A stretch of 64,000 nt of DNA, from the NCBI GenBank assembly GCA_039105265.1, contig JAPFFF010000002.1, forward strand, positions 5,518,001 to 5,582,000. The letters run 5' to 3'. The notes below the pieces were generated by a model that was given only the letters and a program-made list of their open reading frames with translations, ran no database searches and had not been told where the DNA came from. Shown in pieces: positions 39,357-50,218 of this stretch (within the stretch, counting starts at the first letter, position 1; every line of letters begins with the position of its first letter). The DNA comes from Tritrichomonas musculus (Eukaryota > Parabasalia > Tritrichomonadida > Tritrichomonadidae). The translations under genes and the position numbers were made by a program.

Positions 39357-42300
39357 TTGCTGTTATGGTTGTTGTTGCTATTAGAGCATATTGTTGTTGT
39401 TATTGCTATTGGTGCATATAGTTATTTTAGTTGTTGTTGTTATTGGTGTATATGGTTGTTGTTACTATTAATGCATATGGTTGCTTTAGTTGTTATTGCT
39501 ATTGGTGCTATTAATGCATATGGTTGTTGTAGTTGTTTTAGTTATTGTTGCTATTGTCGCATATAGTTGTTGTTGTAGTTGTTGTTGTTATTGGTGTATA
39601 TGGTTGCTTTAGTTGTTATTACTATTGGTGCATATAGTTATTTTAGTTGTTGTTGTTATTGTTGTTATAGTTGTTTAGTTATTGTTGCTATTGCTGTTAT
39701 AATTGTTTTAGTTGTTATAATTGTTTTAGTTATTGTTGCTATTAGCACATATGGTTGTTGTTGCTATTAATGCATATAGTTGTTGTTGTAGTTGTTGTTG
39801 CTATTGGTACATATAGTTGTTTTAGTTGTTTTAGTTATTGTTGCTATTAGCACATATGGTTGTTGTTGCTATTAATGCATATAGTTGTTGTTGTAGTTGT
39901 TGTTGCTATTGGTACATATAGTTGTTTTAGTTGTTGGCGCATATAGTTATTTTAGTTGTTGTTGTTATAGTTGTTTTAGTTGTTTTAGTTATTGTTGCTA
40001 TTGGTACATATAGTTGTTTTAGTTTTTGTTGTTATTGTTGTTTTAGTTGTTTTAGTTATTGTTGCTATTGGTGCATATAGTTGTTTTAGTTGTTGGTGCA
40101 TATAGTTATTTTAGTTTTTGTTGTTATTGTTGTTATTGTTGTTTTAGTTGTTTTAGTTATTGTTGCTATTGGTGCATATAGTTGTTTTAGTTGTTGTTGT
40201 TATTGTTGTTATAGTTGTTTTAGTTGTTTTAGTTATTGTTGCTATTGGTGCATATAGTTGTTTTAGTTGTTGTTGCTATTAGTGCATATAGTTGCTTTAG
40301 TTGTTATTACTATTGGTGTATATAGTTATTTTAGTTGTTGTTGCTATTAGCACATATGGTTGTTGTTGCTATTAATGCATATAGTTGTTGTTGCTATTGG
40401 TATATATAGTTGTTGTTGCTATTGGTATATATAGTTGTTTTAGTTGTTGTTGCTATTAGCGCATATGGTTGCTTTAGTTGTTATTGCTATTGGTGCGTAT
40501 AGTTGTTGTTTTAGTTGTTGTTGCTATTGGCTCTATTAGTGCATATGGTTGTTGTTGCTATTAATGCATATAGTTGTTGTTGTAGTTGTTGTTGCTATTG
40601 GTATATATAGTTGTTTTAGTTGTTTTAGTTATTGGTGCATATAGTTGTTGTTTTAGTTGTTGTTGCTATTTGCTCTATTAGTGCATATGGTTGTTGTTGC
40701 TATTAATGCAAATAGTTGTTTTAGTTATTGTTGCTATTGTTGCTATTAGCACATATGGTTGTTGTTGCTATTGGTGCATATAGTTGTTTTAGTTGTTATT
40801 ACTATTGGTGCATATAGTTATTTTAGTTGTTGTTGTTATTGTTGTTATAGTTGTTTTAGTTATTGGTGCATATAGTTGTTATAATTGTTTTAGTTATTGT
40901 TGCTATTAGCACATATGGTTGTTGTTGCTATTAATGCATATAGTTGTTGTTGTAGTTGTTGTTGCTATTGGTACATATAGTTGTTTTAGTTGTTTTAGTT
41001 ATTGTTGCTATTAGCACATATGGTTGTTGTTGCTATTAATGCATATAGTTGTTGTTGTAGTTGTTGTTGCTATTGGTACATATAGTTGTTTTAGTTGTTG
41101 GCGCATATAGTTATTTTAGTTGTTGTTGTTATAGTTGTTTTAGTTGTTTTAGTTATTGTTGCTATTGGTACATATAGTTGTTTTAGTTTTTGTTGTTATT
41201 GTTGTTTTAGTTGTTTTAGTTATTGTTGCTATTGGTGCATATAGTTGTTTTAGTTGTTGGTGCATATAGTTATTTTAGTTTTTGTTGTTATTGTTGTTAT
41301 TGTTGTTTTAGTTGTTTTAGTTATTGTTGCTATTGGTGCATATAGTTGTTTTAGTTGTTGTTGTTATTGTTGTTATAGTTGTTTTAGTTGTTTTAGTTAT
41401 TGTTGCTATTGGTGCATATAGTTGTTTTAGTTGTTGTTGCTATTAGTGCATATAGTTGCTTTAGTTGTTATTACTATTGGTGTATATAGTTATTTTAGTT
41501 GTTGTTGCTATTAGCACATATGGTTGTTGTTGCTATTAATGCATATAGTTGTTGTTGCTATTGGTATATATAGTTGTTTTAGTTGTTGTTGCTATTAGCG
41601 CATATGGTTGCTTTAGTTGTTATTGCTATTGGTGCGTATAGTTGTTGTTTTAGTTGTTGTTGCTATTGGCTCTATTAGTGCATATGGTTGTTGTTGCTAT
41701 TAATGCATATAGTTGTTGTTGTAGTTGTTGTTGCTATTGGTATATATAGTTGTTTTAGTTGTTTTAGTTATTGGTGCATATAGTTGTTGTTTTAGTTGTT
41801 GTTGCTATTTGCTCTATTAGTGCATATGGTTGTTGTTGCTATTAATGCAAATAGTTGTTTTAGTTATTGTTGCTATTGTTGCTATTAGCACATATGGTTG
41901 TTGTTGCTATTGGTGCATATAGTTGTTTTAGTTGTTATTACTATTGGTGCATATAGTTATTTTAGTTGTTGTTGTTATTGGTGTTATAGTTGTTTAGTTA
42001 TTGTTGCTATTGCTGTTATAATTGTTTTAGTTATTGTTGCTATTGCTGCTATTAGCACATATGGTTGTTGTTGCTATTGGTGCATATAGTTGTTTTAGTT
42101 GTTATTACTATTGGTGCATATAGTTATTTTAGTTGTTGTTGTTATTGGTGTTATAGTTGTTTTAGTTATTGGTGCATATGGTTGTTGTAGTTGTTGCCGT
42201 TAATGCTATTAGTGCATATAGTTGTTTTAGTTATTGTTGCTATTGGTGCATATAGTTGTTGTTGCTATTAGCACATATGGTTGTTGTAGTTGTAATTGCT

Positions 42301-42430
42301 GTTGGTGTGTATAGTTGTTTTAGTTATTGGTGCATATGGTTGTTGTTGTTGTTGTTTTAGTTGTTGTTGTAGTTATTGCTGCTGTTGGTGTATATGGTTG
42401 TTGTTGTTGTTTTAGTTGTTGTTGCTATTG
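39357..42430. repeat. TTGTTGTTTTAGTTGTTATTG-type array, right arm
   Basis: Mirror of the left A/C-rich array but about 3.07 kb against 1.9 kb. A long internal direct duplication is visible: roughly 39740-40600 repeats as 40900-41720 with near identity. The left arm holds only one such tract. Confidence 0.9.
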
Positions 42431-42539
42431 GTACAATTATGCGTTTCTATATATTTCGTCTATTTTCTCTATTTTTCGTATATGTTTTTAAAATTACCTA
42501 ATAATACTTTTCTCTGTGTGTTCCAAAAAATAAACAAAT

Positions 42540-42765
42540 ACCCAAACCGTAAATGTATCGCACAAGCCGCAAATGTATCCCAAAAATTGCAAATGTATCG
42601 CACAAACCGTAAATGTATCGCACAAGCCGCAAATGTATCCCAAAAATTGCAAATGTATCGCACAAACCTTAGATGTATCCTACAAGCCGTAAATGTATCG
42701 CACCAACAGCAAATGTATTCTATAAATATAGATGTATTCTATAACCATAGATGTATCTTACAAAT
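42540..42765. repeat. About 20-bp array, right arm
   Basis: Mirror of 33740-33970, with the same 60-bp higher-order triplet twice. Confidence 0.85.
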
Positions 42766-43042
42766 ACTAACAAATACACAACCTGGAAATGTATGGTAGT
42801 AATATGTTCGAAATGGAATGTGGAAGGAAATCTAATTAATCGCATCGTTGGCAACTTTATTTATTGGGTCCGTCGATTTTCCTACACACCAGATATTGCA
42901 TATAGGTTCCTCTATGTGTTTCTTACAATGTTGTTCCTTTGTGGATTCCAAAAATAAAATATAGTTATAAATTTTAAAAAGTAGCAATTAATCGTGTCGC
43001 AAATATTCGTTATAGTATTTGGTTATTTTTATTTCCGCATAA

Positions 43043-43300
43043 ATGTCTTTTAAAGATACCATACAGATACCAACAGAGAGAACATTTACTTTTAATGGAT
43101 GCACTATCCAAGATTACAACAACTATGTTTTAATTAAGGACCCAAAAGGAAAAGTACATAAATATTCTACTATTAAAGGAAAATATAGTTTTACATTCCC
43201 TGGTGTGTTTATTAAGAAGTATCGCATCTTATTCTTCGATAGACAAGACGACGACATTTTATATTGTATGTCTGCATCGACAGTACTAGATGGAGAATAG
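43043..43300 (+). CDS. 85-aa orphan protein of the palindromic element, right copy
   Basis: Identical to the left-arm protein at 33209-33466 and in the same position relative to the C-terminal fragment and the 3' flank repeat. Preservation of an open frame in both arms is uninformative about selection if the arms are homogenised. No domain recognised. Confidence 0.55.
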   Translation: MSFKDTIQIPTERTFTFNGCTIQDYNNYVLIKDPKGKVHKYSTIKGKYSFTFPGVFIKKYRILFFDRQDDDILYCMSASTVLDGE

Positions 43301-43312
43301 AATAAATTATTT

Positions 43313-43567
43313 TTAGCTAACCACATAAATATAGCATTTCTGTTTTTGTGGTGTGGTCTTAGTGGGTCCAACAACAGCTTCTATACAATTGGTTATTTTT
43401 GTAGATTTAAGTTTACCAAGGATAATTTCCTTAAGCCAGTATGTCGCTATATAATTTTTTAGGTCTCCGCTATTAATAGAACAACGTATTAATAACGAAC
43501 TTTTAAGTAGTTTGTACCCAAATATCTTAACTGTATCTCCTAGTTTAACATCGTCGTCTATCTTTTT
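43313..43567 (-). pseudogene. Fragment: C-terminal module of an 826-aa paralogue, right arm
   Basis: Mirror of 32942-33196. No start codon. Confidence 0.7.
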
Positions 43568-43624
43568 GCATATAGTTTGTATATAAGGTATATAACTTGT
43601 ATATTGTTAATATGTAATTAGTAT

Positions 43625-44275
43625 GTAGGTAGTATATAGTTAGTAGTAGTATATAGTTAGTAGTAGTATATAGTTAGTAGTAGTATATAGTTAGTAGTAG
43701 TATATAGTTAGTAGTAGTATATAGTTAGTAGTAGTATATAGTTAGTAGTAGTATATAGTTAGTAGTAGTATATAGTTAGTAGTAGTATATAGTTAGTAGT
43801 AGTATATAGTTAGTAGTAGTATATAGTTAGTAGTAGTATATAGTTAGTAGTAGTATATAGTTAGTAGTAGTATATAGTTAGTAGTAGTATATAGTTAGTA
43901 GTAGTATATAGTTAGTAGTAGTATATAGTTAGTAGTAGTATATAGTTAGTAGTAGTATATAGTTAGTAGTAGTATATAGTTAGTAGTAGTATATAGTTAG
44001 TAGTAGTATATAGTTAGTAGTAGTATATAGTTAGTAGTAGTATATAGTTAGTAGTAGTATATAGTTAGTAGTAGTATATAGTTAGTAGTAGTATATAGTT
44101 AGTAGTAGTATATAGTTAGTAGTAGTATATAGTTAGTAGTAGTATATAGTTAGTAGTAGTATATAGTTAGTAGTAGTATATAGTTAGTAGTAGTATATAG
44201 TTAGTAGTAGTATATAGTTAGTAGTAGTATATAGTTAGTAGTAGTATATAGTTAGTATGTAGTTGGTATATAGTT
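43625..44275. repeat. 17-bp array, right arm
   Basis: Mirror of 32155-32885, about 38 copies, more uniform than the left array. Confidence 0.94.
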
Positions 44276-44394
44276 AGTAGTATATAGAGTATATGGTTTT
44301 GTGCGATACCTATTGGTTTTATACGATACCTCTATGCTTTGTTAGATACCTGTCTAGTTAGATACCTCTATATCTTTATGTAATATAGCTCGCA

Positions 44395-44575
44395 TGGATA
44401 TATTATAAGTGGATGTATTAGTGGATATATTGTTGGGTGTTCCATAAGTGGATATAATAGTGGATGTATTAATAGATATACTATTGGATTGTATTGGTGG
44501 ATATATTGTTGGATATATTGTTGGATATATTAATGGATATATTGTTGGATATATTGTTGGATATATTAATGGATA
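44395..44575. repeat. Short GGATATATTGTT array, right arm
   Basis: Mirror of 31850-32030. Confidence 0.8.
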
Positions 44576-44782
44576 TACTATAAAACCTCTAAACAGCAAA
44601 AATGTTGCTTTATATGGTCGCGTTTTAGAGATGGTAGAATTTGCCACCTGGATAATGTAAATGGGTCACTCTATGCGTTTCTAATAATGTTGTTCCTTTG
44701 TGGATTCCAAAAATAGAATATTGTATAAATCTTAAAAGTAGCAATTAATTGTTATAATATTTGGTTATGTCTGCTTCCTGCT

Positions 44783-47263
44783 TTAAGAAATAAAATAATA
44801 ACAATGTCGTCTACTAATTGGGTGCATCTTTAGTGCACCAACAACAACTTTAAAAACACTTTCTTTGTCTTTAATTATATCGTCTAGGAATCTAGTGCTC
44901 TTTGCTGTTAATTCCTTGCCATCTAATCGAAAACTAATTAAATAGCTTCCTTTATATTCGAAAGTATTAAAAATTTCGATAGCATCCCCTTCTTTAACAA
45001 GTTTATCTATTGGTTCGTGTTTTCCTTTACGATAACTGTTATGTGTTAATATATTATCGTCTTTAATATTGTTCGGTACTTCTTTATCTATTGCTGTGTT
45101 CGTGTAATACTCTAGAGGTTGGTTAACATGTATCTCGTCTCTTGTTGTTGTGCTGTTAACAATATTTATTTTTGCACGGAGATTACGAGAAGCATTATAA
45201 TAGACACCTTCCTTTTCTATCTCCATTATAGGTATTCCTAACGAAGAGCCATAAATGTTATTCGCTATTTCTGTCCATTTGTTAATGTTCTCTCGTAAAT
45301 AATCGTAAACAGAATTAACCGACCAGTAAATAGATAAATTAGATTCGCTACCAATATTGTTTTGTTTACTGCATAATAATAAAGCCTTGTTCCCATATCG
45401 AGTAAATATAAATTTAAAAGCATAAACAAATAAATGCGTCTTGTTCTCCAATTCGATTAATTTATGTTTGTTCGAATTAAGAGTATCGTTAAACGAATTA
45501 ATAAACATACTCTTTATTTTTGTGGTATCTTGTATCTGTTGGTTAGACTCTTCTTCTTTTTGTTTTATTAGTTCGTTTATTAATTCTTCTCTCGCATTTT
45601 TAAATAGATTCTCTTCTTTGTCTTTCTTTAACAGTTTGGTTATTTTGCTTATGTTATCGATTGGTTTAAACACTATAGGAATGTTATAGGTTGTAAATTG
45701 GTTTATGTTCTTCTTTGGTTGTAATCGTAAGCGACAAATCGGGCAATCTAATAAACCTACATCTTCGGCTTTAATGGTTGTATCTTTAGTAATAAATGGT
45801 GTAAAGTAAGTATTTCCGTTCGATATATAAGTTATTAGTTCGTTTAATACAAACGATTTGTTTATTGTGTTTATTAGTTCTTTTGTATATATTCGTTGTT
45901 TAATAAGCAAATTGTCGTTTCCTTCTTCGATAGTTCGCTTAAATGATACCAGAATAATTGGATAATTAAACGAATATAATTTAAGTATGTTCGAAAGCTT
46001 GTTTGTATTAACGTTCTTAATATAAAAGCCGTTTATGTTGTTTGTTAGCTTGTTTATCGAGTAAGAGAACAAAGCCAAGTTATAATCCAAATCCACAACA
46101 CAAAGATTATATTTAATAGCATTAAGTAATAGCGACCATTGCTTGGATATACTGTTATAGAATATAAGATTTGGAGGTAATATATAAACAAAATAATCGA
46201 GGTGTTTGTTAATGTATTCTTCTGTTATCGCTTGGTTATCGATATAATATGTTATTTCTAATCTTAAAATACCTGTATCGAGAGATTTCTTAATATTATC
46301 CTTTAATATCTGTTCTTGGTTATTTATCCAATGGCTGTAATGGTTTCCGACACTACCTCGAACATTTGGAGATTCTATTGCTTGCGCGAATTTATTATAA
46401 AAATTATACCTAACAGCACCAAAAGAAGAATTCGTTATAAATGTTAAACAATTGGAACCGACAGATGCATTATTATCTATAATTATTTTAATCGGTTCTT
46501 CTGTTGTATTGTTGTTAATGGATTCCTCTCCTTCTTTTCTAAAGTCTGGCTTCGTTAATAAATAATCTATAACATCCTTCTTGTTAATGGTTCCGCTAAA
46601 GTCTTGGATTATTTCGATATCGTTTATAAATATACCATTATCGTTAAACTCTTTAATTCTCTCTTTATTGCATACAATATTAAGAACCTTATCTAGTGGA
46701 ACATCTTGCAGAGATATTTTAATAAACTGTTTAATGGTTCCTTTATCGACTTTAAACGATGTCGGCTTTATGCTTGTCTTATTAATTAGTATATCGAATT
46801 TATTAAATAACTCTCTAATAATTTCTGTATTGTTAGCAAGGAATGGCGTAATTTCTTTAAGAACTTTATTAAATTGTCGGTCTTCTTTGGACTTTGGTGT
46901 ATTCTCTTCTGGTTGGTCGTTTGTTCCCTTACGTTTAATATAATTCTTTAATGCTTTATTATTCTTTATAATATCTTCGGGTATAATAAAATGGATAATA
47001 ATATTATCGCAGAATCTAGAACATAATGGTTTAAGCTCTTTATTGTTTGTTCCACCAAGCGTAAAATCGATATTGGCTGTATCGTTAATGTTTAATGTAT
47101 ATGTTATGTTATGCAGCAATGTTTCGGATTTGGAGTTAGTATAGAAGTAAGAGAAAGGAAGCTTAACACCTTCTTTATCGAATATATTGTAATCGAGTTC
47201 GCGAATTGTTTCGAAAGTTCCTTGTTCTTCTTGGCTATCGCAGTTTGTAGTTAGTGGTTGCAT
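44783..47263 (-). CDS. 826-aa orphan protein of the palindromic element, right copy
   Basis: Protein identical over all 826 residues to 29161-31641, and the DNA looks identical where compared. The two genes converge toward the element's centre. Perfect identity implies very recent arm duplication or continuing gene conversion between arms. Landmarks and caveats are as for the left copy. Confidence 0.75.
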   Translation of the reverse strand: MQPLTTNCDSQEEQGTFETIRELDYNIFDKEGVKLPFSYFYTNSKSETLLHNITYTLNINDTANIDFTLGGTNNKELKPLCSRFCDNIIIHFIIPEDIIKNNKALKNYIKRKGTNDQPEENTPKSKEDRQFNKVLKEITPFLANNTEIIRELFNKFDILINKTSIKPTSFKVDKGTIKQFIKISLQDVPLDKVLNIVCNKERIKEFNDNGIFINDIEIIQDFSGTINKKDVIDYLLTKPDFRKEGEESINNNTTEEPIKIIIDNNASVGSNCLTFITNSSFGAVRYNFYNKFAQAIESPNVRGSVGNHYSHWINNQEQILKDNIKKSLDTGILRLEITYYIDNQAITEEYINKHLDYFVYILPPNLIFYNSISKQWSLLLNAIKYNLCVVDLDYNLALFSYSINKLTNNINGFYIKNVNTNKLSNILKLYSFNYPIILVSFKRTIEEGNDNLLIKQRIYTKELINTINKSFVLNELITYISNGNTYFTPFITKDTTIKAEDVGLLDCPICRLRLQPKKNINQFTTYNIPIVFKPIDNISKITKLLKKDKEENLFKNAREELINELIKQKEEESNQQIQDTTKIKSMFINSFNDTLNSNKHKLIELENKTHLFVYAFKFIFTRYGNKALLLCSKQNNIGSESNLSIYWSVNSVYDYLRENINKWTEIANNIYGSSLGIPIMEIEKEGVYYNASRNLRAKINIVNSTTTRDEIHVNQPLEYYTNTAIDKEVPNNIKDDNILTHNSYRKGKHEPIDKLVKEGDAIEIFNTFEYKGSYLISFRLDGKELTAKSTRFLDDIIKDKESVFKVVVGALKMHPISRRHCYYFIS

Positions 47264-47344
47264 TTACAAACGAATAAAAAACATATTTAAAACGAAAACA
47301 GGTTGTTTGTATTTTTTGTTAGTGTGTTTTTTTAATGTATTATA

Positions 47345-48048
47345 AGTGGATATATTAGTATAGATGTATTAGTATAGATGTATTAGTATAGATGTATTAG
47401 TATAGATGTATTAGTATAGATGTATTAGTATAGATGTATTAGTATAGATGTATTAGTATAGATGTATTAGTATAGATGTATTAGTATAGATGTATTAGTA
47501 TAGATGTATTAGTATAGATGTATTAGTATAGATGTATTAGTATAGATGTATTAGTATAGATGTATTAGTATAGATGTATTAGTATAGATGTATTAGTATA
47601 GATGTATTAGTATAGATGTATTAGTATAGATGTATTAGTATAGATGTATTAGTATAGATGTATTAGTATAGATGTATTAGTATAGATGTATTAGTATAGA
47701 TGTATTAGTATAGATGTATTAGTATAGATGTATTAGTATAGATGTATTAGTATAGATGTATTAGTATAGATGTATTAGTATAGATGTATTAGTATAGATG
47801 TATTAGTATAGATGTATTAGTATAGATGTATTAGCATGGATATATTAGTATGGATGTATTAGTATAGATGTATTAGTATGGATATATTAGTATGGATGTA
47901 TTAGCATAGATGTATTAGTATGGATATATTAGTATGGATGTATTAGTATAGATGTATTAGTATGGATATATTAGTATGGATGTATTAGCATAGATGTATT
48001 AGTATGGATATATTAGTATGGATGTATTAGCATAGATGTATTAGTAGG
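47345..48048. repeat. 14-bp array (TAGATGTATTAGTA), right arm
   Basis: Mirror of 28410-29075, about 50 copies, with the same variant-rich outer end (ATGGATATATTAG). Confidence 0.93.
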
Positions 48049-48060
48049 TCTTTTCTAAGA

Positions 48061-48310
48061 GGGTCCTCGTGGTGGAGTACATGTGCCATTAAGTAGATGG
48101 TGGTATGTACGAGATTCTCGGGGTGCTACCTGTGCCGTTTCATAGATGGCGGGGTACCTAAGCTGTTTCGTAGATGGAGGGCAGTGGGGTGGGGCACCTG
48201 TGCTGTTTCATAGATAGTGGGCAGTGGGGCAGGTACCTGTGCCGTTTCATAGATGGGCGGTTGTGGGGTGGGGTACCTGTGCCGTTTCATGGATGGGGAG
48301 CAGTAGTGAG
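48061..48310. repeat. GC-rich minisatellite, right arm
   Basis: Mirror of 28150-28400; core ACCTGTGCCGTTTCATAGAT. Followed outward by a CTTTT-type microsatellite (about 48320-48380) and the unique terminus 48381-48443. Confidence 0.8.
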
Positions 48311-48443
48311 AACAAGAATATTTTTTTCTTTTTTTCTTTTTTCTTTTCTTTTCTTTTTCTTTTCTTTTCTTTTTCTTTTATGACGAGTTCGTTCTTAGTC
48401 CAGACCTGCGACCCACAGCGAAAACCGACTCGTATATACTACT

Positions 48444-48448
48444 GGTAT
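48444..48448 (+). repeat. Target-site duplication of the palindromic element, right
   Basis: GGTAT, direct repeat of 28013-28017. Confidence 0.6.
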
Positions 48449-48450
48449 TA

Positions 48451-48722
48451 AGTAGTTATATATAGTGAATGGGGGATAGATAACTAGTATAAGCAAATGA
48501 GGCTCTCCAGCTTTGAAAGTTGGGTGGCTAGGTTGGTGAGGCTTGGGGCTGAGTGGGATGTAGGTTCATCGTAGCGCAGGAGCATTGTGCGAGCGTACTA
48601 TGATGCCAAACGGACATCTCCAAACAGACTTAAATTACCGTCTCTTCAGGAAGCTATCAAAGCTGGAGAGCCTCATTTGCTTATACTAGTTATCTATCCC
48701 CCCTTCACTATGTATAACTACT
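48451..48722. mobile_element. 272-bp fold-back element with AGTAGT/ACTACT ends
   Basis: Inverted repeats of about 65 bp (48451-48515 and 48657-48722), about 95% identical by eye, surround a GC-richer middle. Its first six and last six bases equal those of the 20.4-kb palindrome, which ends 7 bases to the left. No clear target duplication (TATTA versus ATAAC). It could be a MITE-like relative using the same machinery, or the insertion target of the large element. A short open frame (48587-48778) crosses its right repeat and is probably meaningless. Confidence 0.65.
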
Positions 48723-48941
48723 ATAACAATTTTTTATGTTTATGTAACAAAGAGTTGAACGGGTGGCTCATTGATTAACTACTTATGATATCATATATGA
48801 TGATATCATCTTAGGCATGGTCATAAACATATAAAAAGAAAAGGCTGAAAAAGTATGACCATGGTCAAGGCTGATTACAACAACAATGGTCAATAAAAAT
48901 TAAATGTTTAGGTATGTTCGTTGTCAGAACATCATTTTTTT

Positions 48942-49450
48942 ATGCCACCGAGAAAAAAGAAGCAAGTTACTTTGAACCACTTGACTTACATATGCGACAT
49001 TAGTTATCTTGAACTAGAAAATGGAACTATTCACAGATTCAAACATTATTATATCAAATGTTGTGAAACATGTTTCAGTAATGACGGAACTCTTTGTGAG
49101 TGTAACATGGAGCCTACACAAACATGGAATTATTCATAAAGTTCGAGTAATTCCATGTTTGTGTTATCGCATAAAATTGTAGATAAATGTCAAGACAATT
49201 CTAACAAATTAGGTTCTCTTTGTCCTAGTCATGTTGATACAAGTTGGGCTTACGACTTTGATATTGTTGATTACATTCTTAAACATAAAAAAACGATAAT
49301 TTTATGATTTGCCTATCAAAAATCTAAGAGATGTTTTAATTGTATTTAAAGTACTTGTCGCCACATTTGAGAATCCAAAAACATTAATACAGACTGTTTT
49401 TAAATTGTTAGAAAGAGCAGAAAGAGGTGCCACTAAACTATTCATGTAGT
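48942..49450 (+). pseudogene. Broken unidentified gene right of the fold-back element
   Basis: It starts MPPRKKKQVTLNHLTYICD, with several Cys (KCCETCFSNDGTLCECN). Coding-like sequence continues to about 49450 (ending near ERAERGATKLFM). It is broken in more than one place. The basic N-terminus and paired Cys could suit a DNA-binding or element-encoded protein, but I do not recognise it. Confidence 0.4.
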
Positions 49451-50190
49451 TATATTTTCAACAGAATGTTAGTAATATTTTATTCTTGAAAAGAAGGTAT
49501 TTAAACATGAGATTTTGGATCTAGAAAGCATTCAAAAACAAAAAAACAAAATAGCATATAATCATAAGAATTCTGTTACACATCATAACTTTATGGCTAA
49601 AATTAATATCTCTGACTGATAAAGCATAAAACAAGGAGCTTCCTATAGACAAGCCCCACAGTTTAGGCTAGGACCTCACAATTACGAAATCCCCTAGCCT
49701 ATTTTTGTTATACAAAAATAAAAAAATGAAAAATTCTGCAACTTTTAGAAAAGACAAGAAACAAACTCACATCAATTGAAAAAATAACGATTATTTCCCT
49801 CTCAAAATTTAAATATAGTGTTTTTCATAAAATCTGCTGAAATTCTGGTCCATTTCCCGTAATTCAAAAAAATAAGATAAACAACAACTTAATAGTGCTC
49901 ATAAAAAAGTAAATTAATAATATTAAATACTTTTATATATTATCATAAGTTTATTAAACACTCTTTTTTTGGCAAAGGCCTCACTATATTCACTTTTAAG
50001 ATCATGCCTTTTTTAGCAAGTGCTCTATAAATACAAACAATATTATCACAAATAATAAATGAAAATTTATTATTTTTACTTTGATTGAAAATTCAATAAA
50101 TTATGCTTCTTATCTCTTTTGAAAGAGAAAATAAACTTATCAAAATTTCAATAATAAAAAATAATTGATTCAAAAGTTTTAATAGATATA
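49451..50190. other. Spacer with one stable stem
   Basis: AT-rich. The only notable item is a TAGGCTAGG / CCTAGCCTA stem at 49664-49705 followed by ATTTTTG, with GC-richer flanks from about 49635. It might be a small structured RNA or a terminator-like hairpin; no family recognised. Confidence 0.35.
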
Positions 50191-50197
50191 ATGAAAT

Positions 50198-50212
50198 TCA
50201 TTTTACTCATTT
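50198..50212 (+). promoter_or_regulatory. Two Inr-like motifs of the coiled-coil gene
   Basis: TCATTT twice, with A at 50200 and 50209, that is 19 and 10 bases before the ATG at 50219. Confidence 0.5.
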
Positions 50213-50218
50213 TACTTA

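Larger units (their letters stand above)
28018..48443. mobile_element. 20.4-kb giant palindromic element, unclassified
   Basis: Left arm 28018-37758 and right arm 38079-48443 are reverse complements around a 320-bp non-palindromic centre. The ends are AGTAGTATATACGAG and its reverse complement, and GGTAT flanks both sides. Each arm holds, from outside in: a unique terminus, an AG-rich microsatellite, a GC-rich minisatellite, a 14-bp array, the 826-aa gene, a 17-bp array, an 826-paralogue C-terminal fragment, the 85-aa gene, a long CAA/CTA-type array, another 826-paralogue fragment and a 16-bp array. The single-copy parts appear identical between arms; the arrays differ in length (total 9.74 versus 10.36 kb). 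I recognise no polymerase, integrase, capsid or known transposase. The unequal arms and asymmetric centre argue against a simple fold-back sequencing chimera. Confidence 0.75.

Noticed and set aside
28018-48443. Palindrome as a pure assembly or library fold-back artefact
   Set aside because: Arms differ by hundreds of bases in arrays, the centre is asymmetric and a flanking direct repeat is present. Not fully excluded without long reads.
28018-48443. Palindrome as a Polinton/Maverick
   Set aside because: AG...CT ends and a 5-6 bp duplication fit loosely, but none of the family's hallmark genes is recognisable.
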